Assembly: GCA_932521035.1 (NCBI GenBank)
Contig: OW051497.1
Location: 4,216,001 to 4,280,000, forward strand
Reading direction: 5' to 3'
Source of the DNA: Oscheius dolichura
Lineage: Eukaryota; Nematoda; Chromadorea; Rhabditida; Rhabditidae
DNA: 64,000 nt
Shown: piece after piece, positions 24,327-34,839 of the stretch
How positions within the stretch are numbered: position 1 is the first letter of the stretch
How the letters are laid out: every line of letters begins with the position of its first letter
Position numbers and translations under genes: made by a program
Notes under the pieces: model-generated
Database searches by the model: none
Seen by the model: the letters and a program-made list of their open reading frames with translations, nothing else
Told to the model about the DNA's origin: nothing

Positions 24327-24580
24327 TCTGAAATGGAAGTGTGACATTAGAGCAAAGGAGGGAGTATGATTTTGAAAAATAAGACCGCTGTTATTATATG
24401 CTATAGAGGAAAATAATCTGGTTGACTTTCTGACCAGGGAGATAATTCTGGCTACGACGACTCCCTCTTTTATAGTAAGTGATAAGGAGCCGGAGGCGGT
24501 GGTTTACGGAAATGTGACGAAAGCAAAGTTTTCACACAGTCACATGGTTCGGATTCTTGCGTGGCTAGAGACTGATAAAA
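24327..24580 (-). promoter_or_regulatory. Putative saposin promoter with TATA and GATA sites
   Basis: On the minus strand a TATAAAAG box lies at 24467-24474, about 140 bases upstream of the ATG. TGATAAG-type sites lie at 24480-24486 and 24573-24578 and an AGATAA at 24440-24445. TGATAA sites are the known binding sites of intestinal GATA factors such as ELT-2, so gut expression is inferred. Confidence 0.45.
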
Positions 24581-24882
24581 CTTCTCTGGCAGGAATTTTA
24601 GAGGAGTGTTAACAGGCTATCATTTGTCGATTGAGCTCCTGCACCCATATCTGCCTGTATCCCAACTTTCCAAACGACAATAACAGAAGTCAAAGTATAT
24701 ATCCGCATTTCTTTGAAACGCTCCACCCAACCCTTGTTCCTCAAAAGCCATAAAACGTTCGTAAAAGATAAGAGGCGGTACTGTGCAAGGGTTATATTAG
24801 CTGTTCGATGAACTCGTGATTCTCTCGAAGGATAACAAGACATTAAAATCCTTTATTAAAGGAATGGTACAGCGGATCAACG

Positions 24883-27159
24883 CTAATTGAATAATAGCTG
24901 ATTGTAAAACCGAGATGTATGCAGGATTCCCGTGCGGCACATTTCAGTCGTTCTAAAATTGTCCCAGTCATTGCCAGTCAAGAGAAGTGAATTACCTAAC
25001 GACCGACATCCTATCAGCTCGCTCAAAGTTCGACCGGACCAATTCATAATATTGACCATCACTGAGAACAATAGAATGAAGCTTGAGACATTTCATTCGC
25101 AGAACATCGATGAATTTACTGAACCCCCATAATAAGTGTGGACTAACCCGTTACCTGGATTTATCGGAGAAGCGTAATGTATCATCATCCCATCTAATTT
25201 CTAGCCGTGCTAACCTCGGACAGTTTTGAGCTATACAGTCGACAAACTGATCTACGTGAATCTTGGCAACAACCTTCGGGCAACAGTCTTCCGCGATACC
25301 CATAACCAGCACTCTGAAAGGGGCAAGTGTAAAGATAGAAGAAGGTTCACCTTATATTCCTGAGCTGAGGAATCATATTCATCCAGAAATACTCGAGCAG
25401 TTTATGGTGTCCGCCGAGGAGAAGGCCATACAGTTGGTGACCGTGGCGCATAATGAATTCGGTCAGAGCTGTCTCATTCAAAGAGTCACATGTATCCAAT
25501 GCCAAATATTGCAAATTGTTGATCGTCCCAGTATTCACCCACGCTTCCAGCACCTAGGATATGTCTGGCTCGAGTTTATTTAGTCACAAACTTGATCTGT
25601 CATATTTTCCAAGAATCCCGCATCCAGCCAGCGCAGATGAGGCAACCGCGACAAGATAAAGATAAGTGAATCAGAAGACAATTCTGTTCCCTGTAATTCT
25701 GTCTACCGGCAGTGATCTTTGCGAACTACCTTGATATCTAACTCTTCGAGTCTCGTCTTGTCCCAGTCGATAGTCTTCACAATGGCGTTATCAAGGTCTG
25801 TAACAAGAAACAAAAAGTTAGATAGTGAGCGCCTACTGGTGTTGGCCAGGAAGAGAGACTTTAACTTCTTGCACCTTTGAAGTACCAATTTCAGACAGGC
25901 CCCAGTTACCTACAAAGACCCTTACGTTTGTCATAGAATAGATTTACCTTGGGGCAGTAGTTAACACATAAACATTCGAGATGAGCACAGTTGGAAGAAA
26001 TGGCATCGACATGCTCATCCGTGATAAATGGAACCTAAAATACTTTTAGAAAAGAACGCGGAGTCACTCACTCCCCAGAGGTTGACAACTCTTAAATTCG
26101 GCAGATACTGCTTTAATTTGAAGACGTTGACCGTCTCGTAGACCTCTTCCTCTTCGTCTTCCACCTTTTCATATGTTCCTGAATAGCCACTTTTTAGATG
26201 CCAACGTGTAGTGTAACATGTCTCGGGTGACACTCGAGCTTACACTTCTTCCTCGGGGCAGCGTTTGTTATCAACACCTACCTATGATATGCAGAGCTTC
26301 CACGGAGGAAATAAATGTGTAGACTTTCCTCAAAAAGCCTTCTAAGAAAATATTTTCCGAAAGACAAATTGTAAGCGAGATTAGGCGGGAAGGAAAGCTC
26401 TGTAGATCCGTAAAATCATGGAGTTGCATTGCTGTTGAAAAATCTAATAAAAGGGTTTTTGCAAGAAAACGACGTTGTATACCTAGCGTAAGATGCTGTA
26501 GTTTCGGGCATCTGGCAGCAAGCTCGTGGAGCACACTCGGATTGATGAGATCGGTAGCCAGCTCCACAATTCTCAGCTCGGTGAATAAGCTCCCGATCAA
26601 TTGTGGAATGTGATCCACATGGGTTCCTCGCACCTGAATTTTGTTATAAGTAACGTATCATAAACAATTTTACAAAACAAGTGACAACACAACGATAACT
26701 TACATCGGAGTATTATTGAGAGGTCTATTAAATTGTTAGTATCATCGGTCAAGAAGAATGACTCACCGGAATACCCCCCAAGTTCGGTCTGAATGACACA
26801 AATTTCCACAACGTTGGATTATTAGCTATAGATCTCCATCTTTTACAAACTGTTCCCGTTTGAAGTATCTACAAAGTTATCAGTTGATAAATTGCGTGGA
26901 ACTACCTGCTGGGGCGGGAGATAAGAGAACATGTGGAGGAGGACCTTATCCGGAAGTTTCTCAATCGTCTGGAATGCTTGGTATTTGAACGTCATAGAAG
27001 GTAAAAAATATGATCTCTTACATTGTTCCTTCTTTGTTTCGCTGGCGGGGACTCGTCGTCGATATACCCTTCCACCGTGTCTAACTTTGCCTTTAGCTCG
27101 CCGTCCGCATCGTGCATAGTAACACGCCGCGCCATGTCAAGAAGTTGTTCGGTACCCAT
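24883..27159 (-). CDS. F-box and leucine-rich-repeat protein
   Basis: Fourteen exons give about 516 residues. An acidic N-terminus with a KQRR patch is followed by an F-box at about 47-100 (TIEKLPDKVLLHMFSYLPPQ, VCKRWRSIANNPTLWKFVSF). The rest is degenerate leucine-rich repeats (for example LATDLINPSVLHELAARCP, LPNLRVVNLWG, LVLQRCKKLKSLFLANT) interrupted by an acidic stretch (VEDEEEEVYE). It probably acts as a substrate receptor of an SCF ubiquitin ligase. All junctions close in frame; the intron after FRPNLGGIP is 131 bp and contains a false mini-exon. The start MGTEQLLDMARR has an in-frame stop 15 bases upstream. A second first exon at 27476-27511 can splice to the same F-box exon. I recognise a conserved family but cannot name the orthologue. 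Confidence 0.85.
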
Positions 27160-27475
27160 TTCGAATGTTTAGAGAATAAAAGCGGCAATCAAAGCGCCTG
27201 GTGGGTGAGGAAAGAGCTACTTCGAGCCGATGTCTTTTGGGTGCCAGTCGAGGAGTCAGCTGGCAAAAGAGAACATTCGGCAGCATGTGCCTACCCAGAT
27301 GCTGCGATGATTTTTAAAACTCAGAAAACATGGTTGAGAACAGATGTTTATCATCTTTACTATAGTGTACTGTTCTCTAGACTCTGTGCTCTTTACAGTT
27401 CATGATAAAGAGCACAGAGGAAATGACTGTTTTACACAGACTATTCCCGAGCCGGCCTCCTTGTCTTGCACTTAC

Positions 27476-27511
27476 CTCATCAGGGTCGAATGAAGAGTCT
27501 TCCGAGACCAT
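27476..27511 (-). CDS. Alternative first exon of the F-box gene (candidate)
   Basis: This exon encodes MVSEDSSFDPDE and ends at a consensus GTAAGT donor in phase 0. The F-box exon begins in phase 0, so it could replace the MGTEQ first exon, giving a shorter acidic N-terminus. It cannot be joined in frame to the MGTEQ exon, so the two would be alternatives from different promoters. Confidence 0.4.
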
Positions 27512-27566
27512 GATGTTGTGTTTTTATGAGGAGATAAGAAGTTTAAGAAAGAAGAGAACAGATCTT

Positions 27567-28342
27567 TTAGTAAAAGTTGTCCATTGGGATAGGTGTAACT
27601 GACGGACTATCGAGTTGCGAGCCTTTGTTGCAGAAAAAGTAGCGGCAGGTGGGAAGAGAGAAAGCCTGGGATTCAAGAGAACACAAACATTGGTTCTGGG
27701 CACAGTTGTTGATCCAGTCTCATCATTTTTCAAGTGTCGTAATAACCACATATCATCTCCACCCCTTCCCCATTGTAATGCACTTTTTTCTACGGAAATT
27801 AAAACAAACCGGCATTCGGGTGAGGACGAGAGCCAGGTTGATCTTCGACAGTGCTCGCATCTTCTTGATTATTCTCTCTTTCTTCTTCCTCCATTCTTCT
27901 GTCTCGCGGAAGTGTTTTTTCTTGGTCAGCCACATTTGACTGCTGGTGGAAGCAACGGACTCGCTACTCTGAAATATTTTGATTGTCAATGTCGTGTTTG
28001 TCGATCTATCATCGCATCTCCTACGCTCTGTCAATGCTCGGTGTCAACCAGTGACATCGGATATCTGTTAGAACCGAAATTTACTCAAGACGGCACATTT
28101 TGACCTGTCTCACTTTGAAGAAGAGACCTCTGACCTGCGACATCCCACGCAAACTTGGCAGTCAGGCTGTAATCAATCACCGACAAGAAAACAGACTTGA
28201 AACATTGAGCTGCATTACATAGAGATCCGACCCCTTAGTAATTACTAGTTAAAAGAGAGCTGCCATGATGAGAAAAGGGTGAGATTGAAAGACTTACTGG
28301 TTTAGCCTCTTCGGAATGTTTAGATCTGAATATGTCGAACAT
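27567..28342 (-). CDS. Small orphan protein (candidate)
   Basis: Three exons in phase 0 can be joined: MFDIFRSKHSEEAKP (with GTAAGT donor), then a basic helical exon SSESVASTSS...TEEWRKKKERIIKKM after TATTTCAG, then an exon NQCLCSLESQ...IPMDNFY with stop at 27567-27569. The result is about 111 residues with no signal peptide or known domain. Its stop lies 55 bases before the alternative F-box exon on the same strand, so it could also be an upstream partner or part of that gene. A 163-codon open frame on the plus strand covers the same region and is probably a shadow. Confidence 0.4.
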
Positions 28343-30392
28343 TGTTGATGATGATGAAGAGTTGACCCGTGATATAAATACTAAAGACTCCCAGTTTAAT
28401 AGAGTACAGAAAAAGTAGAAAGAGGATAGCCTAGAAGACACGGAAAAAAGCCAAACGGGAAAACTAAGACTTCCGGTATTGGTAAACTGATCAGGGCGAC
28501 AGTTGTTCTAAGGTGCCCCAAATGCTCAAAACAGTGATGAGACAAAGTTGAACGGGAGGACAATCAAAGTGGCACTGTTTGCTGATGCGCCATCTTTCAC
28601 GTTATCCCGCTGTTTGAATTGCACCCAAGAGCTTCAATCCACGTCAGTCTACACCGAAATATTACTGCTTCTACTAATGATTTAAATAAATGAGCCATAT
28701 CAGAGCGAAAGCTTAACATTTACTGGAAAAAAGCTGGTTATGTCGCGGGAACAGAAGGTACGGAGGCTCGTGAAAGGATATGAGGTGACAACAGCGGACG
28801 GCAGATGGCGGCTGAAAGCGCAAAGGAGGCAAAAACTATACGTTCTGATTTAAGTGGTCAGTTGGGGGTAGCGCTACGTATTCATGATATTTTGGAGGAA
28901 GACAGAAGATTTGAAGAAGGGCAAAAGAGTGAACAGTGTTCCCCTAATTCGCTGTAAAAAGGAAAGATGGGGATAAACTAGTTCGAGGATTGATGACACC
29001 AGTTAAACATGTGAAAGGGTGATCGAAAAGTGAAGCATGGATTTTCAGTATTGATAAATGACGTTCAAGTGCTCGGTGGCCACGAATTTTACACGCAGGG
29101 GGCAGTTGTCCCCTGCCGTCCAAGCTGCAGTAGTAAATCACCAGAAGGAATCAGAAACAAATGTGCGTGCATTCAACTGATTATCATACTGTAAAGAGAG
29201 ACGAGGAAGTTGCTATTTAAGGTCAAATTCAATAATAAATGTTTGTCTTTCATCAAAAAAGGCCTTTGGTTGCTGGTGAATTCAATTAACGTGTTGATTG
29301 CCTTTTCATTAACTTTTTTATCTACAATTTGGTGAAGCTGTGGGCGTGCCAGACGGCAAACTAGACGGATTTATTTTCTACGGTTTATTAAAAAGTCTTC
29401 TGGCCTCCTCGGATGCCGACATCTTGCCCAGGTCAAGAAATTAATCAGTGATAGAATATTTAAGCCCTGGTTTGACAAGGGTAATATCCCCAGCTTCTTT
29501 CTTTCGTTGATTTCTCTCAGCACAACGTCTTGTCGTAGTTTTACGACCCAAAGTCAATTGAATCCAGTCGCACATTTTTGCAAAGCATCATTTTCAATGG
29601 TCAATGTTTGGTCTTCTTCATTAGATTAGGCAGGTGTGTATGGCTCATTTATAATGCGGTAATATATGTGAGGAAGTGGCAGTACGATCCTTTGTGGTCT
29701 CCTTCTAGCCTCCTACAAATTATGGCGACCGCCAAATCTCGGCATATTGCACCTTTTCCTTCCGCACTAGGAAATGTGAATAAGTCCGTTGCGAATGCGA
29801 TTATGCTTTTTTTCATCTTGTCGCGCTGAAGAAGTGTGGAGAACACATGTTTTCTGATTCGACCCAGGCCCCCCTTGGTCAGTCTGTTATATGTTCTTCT
29901 TTTTCATCAGCCAGTGGCTGATTACCCCGGGACAGCCACTCAATTTCCTCTTTGACTCTCCTTTTTTGTGGGAGTAATCTCCCCTGTGGCTCGCCCACCC
30001 ACCTTTCGATCACGGCATAAGCTCAGTATGTTTCACACTTACCCCGTAAAATATCATCTCACTGCTGGACAACAACCTCGCACAGGCTGGGTTTAACTTC
30101 TTAGTGCGCAGCTTCACATCGTGGCTGGTGTCGCGTTGCTCTGCCCTGTTCAGTGATCCCATTGACTGGGCCACATAGATTGTTGGATTCCTGAAAGTAG
30201 TCCATAAGTATCTTAACGATTCTTCTGCTTCCTAATTGATGACGTTTGTGTGTTTCCTTCTTATTCTTTCTGCTTAAAATAACCTATAGCGTTCGCGAAG
30301 TGGATTGAAAGCAAACTATTAATTGGGGTTTGTTTATAAAGAATGAGACACTTCCGTTACTGATTCACATTTCCTCTAATTTATTTTCTCTG
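28343..30392. other. Intergenic, no gene recognised
   Basis: No exon chain could be built. The plus-strand open frame 29578-29829 and its minus-strand counterpart look random. The left edge probably includes the promoter of the small orphan gene. Confidence 0.45.
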
Positions 30393-30692
30393 TTAAAGGA
30401 ACTCTGAGGGACCTCGGCTTGAGCGCAAGGGTCCCGCCACGACTGTGCTCACAAGCGTTCTTTCGCCTTTGGCGCGCGTTTGAATTTTGAACGCGCCTGC
30501 GTTTTTGGCCTTGTTTTGGTATTCTTTGACGTGATTTATATTAATTAGCCATAACAAATTGTTGTCTTATTGAAATTAACGGAAAAAATAAAAATATAAC
30601 CAAACGCGCAGATCAGGAATGCGTTTTCCCGGGCTTCGGAAAAAAAGCGAAAATCTACAGTATGTTCCCCGGGTCCCTCAGAGTTCCTTTAA
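30393..30692. mobile_element. MITE-like element with 21 bp terminal inverted repeats in TTAA
   Basis: A 300 bp unit begins with TTAAAGGAACTCTGAGGGAC (continuing to 30413) and ends with its exact reverse complement over 21 bases (30672-30692). Both ends lie on TTAA, which fits a TTAA target duplication (piggyBac-like) or a TA duplication with a longer repeat. The inside is AT-rich with a GC-rich palindrome near 30472-30498 built on GCGCGTT/AACGCGC, and has no coding capacity. It is therefore a non-autonomous element rather than a transposase gene. Confidence 0.75.
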
Positions 30693-32056
30693 ACTTTTTC
30701 CAACTGAGGGAGCCTGAATGGGCAAACCGCCTGCGCTCTTCACAATCAAGTGCACTGGAATTCTCATCTTATTTCGACTTGGCTCTGCTTGGAAATGATT
30801 AGACACACTTTCGATGAACCCTATTAGTTCCATGTCTGAACCCATAAAACTTACTTGAGGTAGTGTCTATCCGTGCTTTCCCTTTTCATCAACCCTCCTT
30901 GAACTAGTCGCTTTCTAAGAAGAGCACTTTGGTGAATCTCTGAATTGTGATTTCTGCCTGAACTTAAGAAGAGCCTTAAAATAGTTAGTCGGAGAGCTAG
31001 CATGTTATGAGAACTACAAAAAGAGATGAATCTTTAGAAACAAAACCAAAAAGAGTGTGCTAAGGAGTCGACTATCTAAGCAAATCACCATATAGTTAAA
31101 CCAGTAAGAGCAGAAAAAGCTAACCATAAGGATATTGGGGCATGATCGAAGGCTGATAGAGTCGGCGACCGCAAATAATGACACTGTCAGGATCAGGGAG
31201 ATTCGAGCTGTCGATTAAACACACAGGCTAGAAATCAAAATGTTCGCCCTTTTACTTGGGAATAGACCTGAGTTAATGTGGTAGTTTAACTTGGAGTGGG
31301 TCTCAGAATAAATAAGAACTGACAGCCGGCTGGCCAGGTTAATTTGGGCCTATGGACAACTAGCATATTTCACATCTTCGGGTGTTTTAGGATCCTCCAA
31401 ACTTTCGAACTAGGCCCGAAATTTATGATACCTTAAATGAAGCGCGAGACTCGTTGTCTAAAGCCCATTAGGTATCCCAGCAACTACCCGCCCCTTTCAT
31501 TAAAAATCAAGATAAAGCTGCGAGCCTTTTCTCTTGTTTTTATGCAACTATCCCGTCTGGTATCGACTAGCCCGTCTCTCTCTAGTACGGCTCAAGCACG
31601 AAGGATCGTTTTTCAGACAAACTAATGAGTCATGTTGGCTCATTGACCACCTCGAAATCATGTGTCTCAAAAGAGCAGACAAAAACTACTTCGCAGTTGT
31701 TGTCCCGTCTTTGGTTCCCTCTGAGACCTCAAGGTCCTTTACATGCCGCTTCTACTCTTCCCGCTACCGTTAATTCTGTCACAGGACACAATAGAGAAAT
31801 ACCAATCTCATTCATTCATCAAATGCTAAAGCATCAGGAAAAACAGCATTCAGTACGGACGCTTGTTCTGTGTTGTTGATCCGCCGGTGATTGCTAGGTA
31901 AAGCGAGTCCTCTCTCCCTCACAAAGCAATAATTTCCGTCTCCCTCGTGACTGGCAAAATGAAATCTGGGAATAAAGTCTATAGCATGGCCGTTTTCATC
32001 CGTTTCCACTCCCTTCCCAATATAAATGTGTCCTGACCCTGGGACAAAACTGTTTA
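30693..32056. other. Intergenic, no gene recognised
   Basis: Open frames at 31437-31879(+) and 31812-32009(-) have no splice partners or motifs. This is the region downstream of the serpentine receptor stop. Confidence 0.45.
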
Positions 32057-33245
32057 TTAGAGCCTTGACCGGTTGTCGAATAGTCTCGAAGTTGATGCGA
32101 AGGGCACCACTTGATTATTGTTACATGTCCACCTCCTTATGATCTCTTTTCGCACATTCCCACTGAGCAATATGAGAGTGAAAGCGTTGAGCGTTATCAT
32201 CAGGAAAAAGTAGCTAACAAACTGTAATAATTGTTACACCCCTTCCATTTGTCTCTGCTCTACCTGGTGTTGTATAAACTGTAAAAATCTATTGTTATCA
32301 GTATTTATGTCGAATACTGATATTATACTGTAGGTTGTTTCGAATATCCCAAACAGAGCATTCAGCAGCTCAACCATCACCAGCCCCTAAGAATTTCCAT
32401 AATGACTTTAAACAGACCTAACCTTTTCGGGAATAGTTTTCTGAAAGTGCTCTGCTGTCTTTATCCTTATTCCCACAACGGTCGCCAGTGACATTCCCGT
32501 ACAAAATATTGACTGTAGAATAGTATAAGTGCAATCCAGAATTCTTGTTATCTGCAATTGCTGGTATCCAATTTGTCATTTTTACAATCCTACCCAGATT
32601 GACTCAAATCTCCCCGTGTATATACAGACTCCCCGTACATCTTGATAGAAATCAAACTCCGTAAAAAGTAGATGAGAATAGATTACTGTAGGTAAGAGTA
32701 TCAGCAATAGGAGCATTATTATCAGATTTCTGCGACTCCACAGCTAAAATACGTCTCTTTCTTTTATTTCTAAAATAGGCCACTATACCCTAAAGTGGAT
32801 GACAGGCAACCATACAGCAGTAAACTGGAAAAGGGTCATGAGCAGATTACCCGTAAGGTGCATAATGAAGTTCGACCCAGTGATGGCAGTAGTCATTTGA
32901 AGGAGCCACCCAAAACAGGGCCCTAAAATCTATCATGCAGCCACATTTTGATCACTTACCCATTCCAACACGTTGTGAAAATCTTATATACTCCGTGGCT
33001 ATGGCGTTAATCACATCAATTATCCCTAAATGTGATCATGTTAATGTCATACACGACCCACCTGTAGTTATGAAAATAATGAAATAAGCGGATTTGAACT
33101 TTTTTGATCTAGCGCAAAATAACACGTACAGGACATAAATATAGAGTAGAATAATACTGATAAAGGGAAGAAACCAGGCGTCGAAGCTATACTCCCAGAA
33201 TATTCGATAGGACCAGGTTATGTTGTGTGCTACGCATGTTATCAT
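32057..33245 (-). CDS. Serpentine chemoreceptor, Srg superfamily (srg/srv/srx-like)
   Basis: Seven exons give about 317 residues with seven hydrophobic segments. The first begins near residue 20 (FLPFISIILLYIYVLYVLF), followed by a short loop SKKFKSAYFIIFITTGIIDV; the last is FFLMITLNAFTLILLSGNVRKE. The loop and the LLSGNVRKE ending are like nematode Srg-superfamily receptors, which sit in the cilia of chemosensory neurons and detect environmental chemicals or pheromones. Ligand unknown. Intron 2 is easy to misplace because the exon reads on through a false GTAATC donor; the in-frame reading LTGNLLMTLFQFTAVWL restores a membrane segment. The ATG follows a TTTCCAG acceptor by 17 bases. No other chemoreceptor copy lies nearby. 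Confidence 0.85.
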
Positions 33246-34839
33246 TGGCCGAATTCAATCAACTGGAAATTACGGTGTGTGAAGCTGTATTTCTATATTT
33301 TTCAAGGAGCCAGAGACAAAAAAAGACCTCCTATGTTTAATTGGCACATTCACAGCGAACAAAACACGAATCGCTGATCAAGGCGACAAAGGATTGCGCA
33401 CTTCCCCATTCAGCTAATCACTGTTAACGCTGGAATAACACGACGCAAATCAAGCGGCTCAAAACAAGCCGTAAACCTTTACTCGGTGTAAAATCAAAAC
33501 ATAGAAACTGCTAGTAGCTTTCTTAGCATTTTATTACTTTCTACAGCGTTTTTAAAAGAAATTAAGCAGTAGATCTACAGAAACGGCTCCTGGTTTGCTA
33601 TAACAGTGCGCAGCAGACGTAGTACCTGCATAATTGGTCGCTGATGTTCTCTAATTATCCTTGATTCACTAAAGGGACTTATCTATTCTCTCGAAAGCCT
33701 CTAATTGGTATGTTTTGACAGAGCGACGATCCTGGATGACCGAGGTGGGAGTCCACCCAGTCTAAAAAGGTTCAGACCGAGAAAGTTGATATAGCCGAAG
33801 GCGATTTCCCAGTTAGGTCATTAACATCCCGAAAAGGTTGAAAGAGTTTGTAACCTTAGCCAATAAACAAGAGCAAGTTGTATGCTCAATGCATCCCACG
33901 AGGAATATTTTATTTATGAGCCTGAAAAACAAAACAAACAATTAACCAGGAGGAGCAAAAAGTTCTGATATTAATCTCTACGTTAGCCGGCTTTTTGTCG
34001 GAATTTGATTAAAATTTGCTGTCAAAAAACAGGAAGGCGTATCTCTGCTAATCTGTGAAGAACAATTTGACATCATTTGTGCGGGACGAGCCTATCCCGA
34101 TTTTTGCCTTCTTTCGCGCTCCCTTGTTTTACTTAATATCCATTGCTCTCGCCACAAATCTCCGATCCCATAAAAGTAAGTCCTTTGAATCGGAAACGGC
34201 CCAAAAGAACTCATTTCAACAACCTCATCTTCTTTTTTTCCTTGTATATTTGTTTGCATAATTTCATTTTGGGATCGGGAAAGATCAAGGAATAGAAATT
34301 AACCTTCAAATCTTCTCAACGACCTTATCATCTATTCAGAAGGCAGTGCATTTTGCATGTGTGACCTTCGCAGTGTCAACCGTTTAACCCGAAAGGTTGT
34401 TTTATTGGACCCACACCTAATTTATTTTCAAATTGGGAAATTAGCACCATATTTGCCTCCACTTTACTACAGTTAGACATAGTTTGCTTCGGAAATAAGT
34501 ATTTTGGCGGAACTCCAGCGAAGCCAACATCTCGTGTTTCTCTTTTTTTGATGTCTGTGGATTTGATCCGCTCTTCCCAGATTTCTCTCGCACCCACATC
34601 TAATTATTTCCTCCAAAAATTGCCATCCTGAGAATTTTTACCCTATCGTCATAATATTTGAAACAGGGCGACTGCCTCCTGTTCTCAGTCCATTTCCTAA
34701 TGATCCTTCCTGCTCCTGGCCTTTATTGGCTCAATATACAGAAAGAGTTGTCATATTTTTGATAGAGCCAATTGCTACAGAAAGGTGTTCGTTTCAGGCT
34801 GTTGGCATTCGAAGAATCTCGTCTATATGTTTAGCTCAA
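33246..34839. other. Divergent promoter region between two GPCR genes
   Basis: The minus-strand chemoreceptor and the plus-strand neuropeptide receptor start on either side, so both promoters should lie here. Open frames at 34055-34261 and 34376-34597 look random. No RNA gene or repeat seen. Confidence 0.45.

Noticed and set aside
26680-26780. A mini-exon DLSIILR in the F-box gene
   Set aside because: It leaves the frame open by one base at the next acceptor. Joining the GTGAGT donor after FRPNLGGIP directly to the VRGTHVDH exon closes the frame.
27615-28103. A 163-codon plus-strand open frame
   Set aside because: No domain, signal or splice context. It lies antisense to a better exon chain on the minus strand.
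32800-32850. A 26 bp intron in the serpentine receptor
   Set aside because: Too short and it leads to a stop. Reading through the segment gives an in-frame membrane helix and the next real donor.
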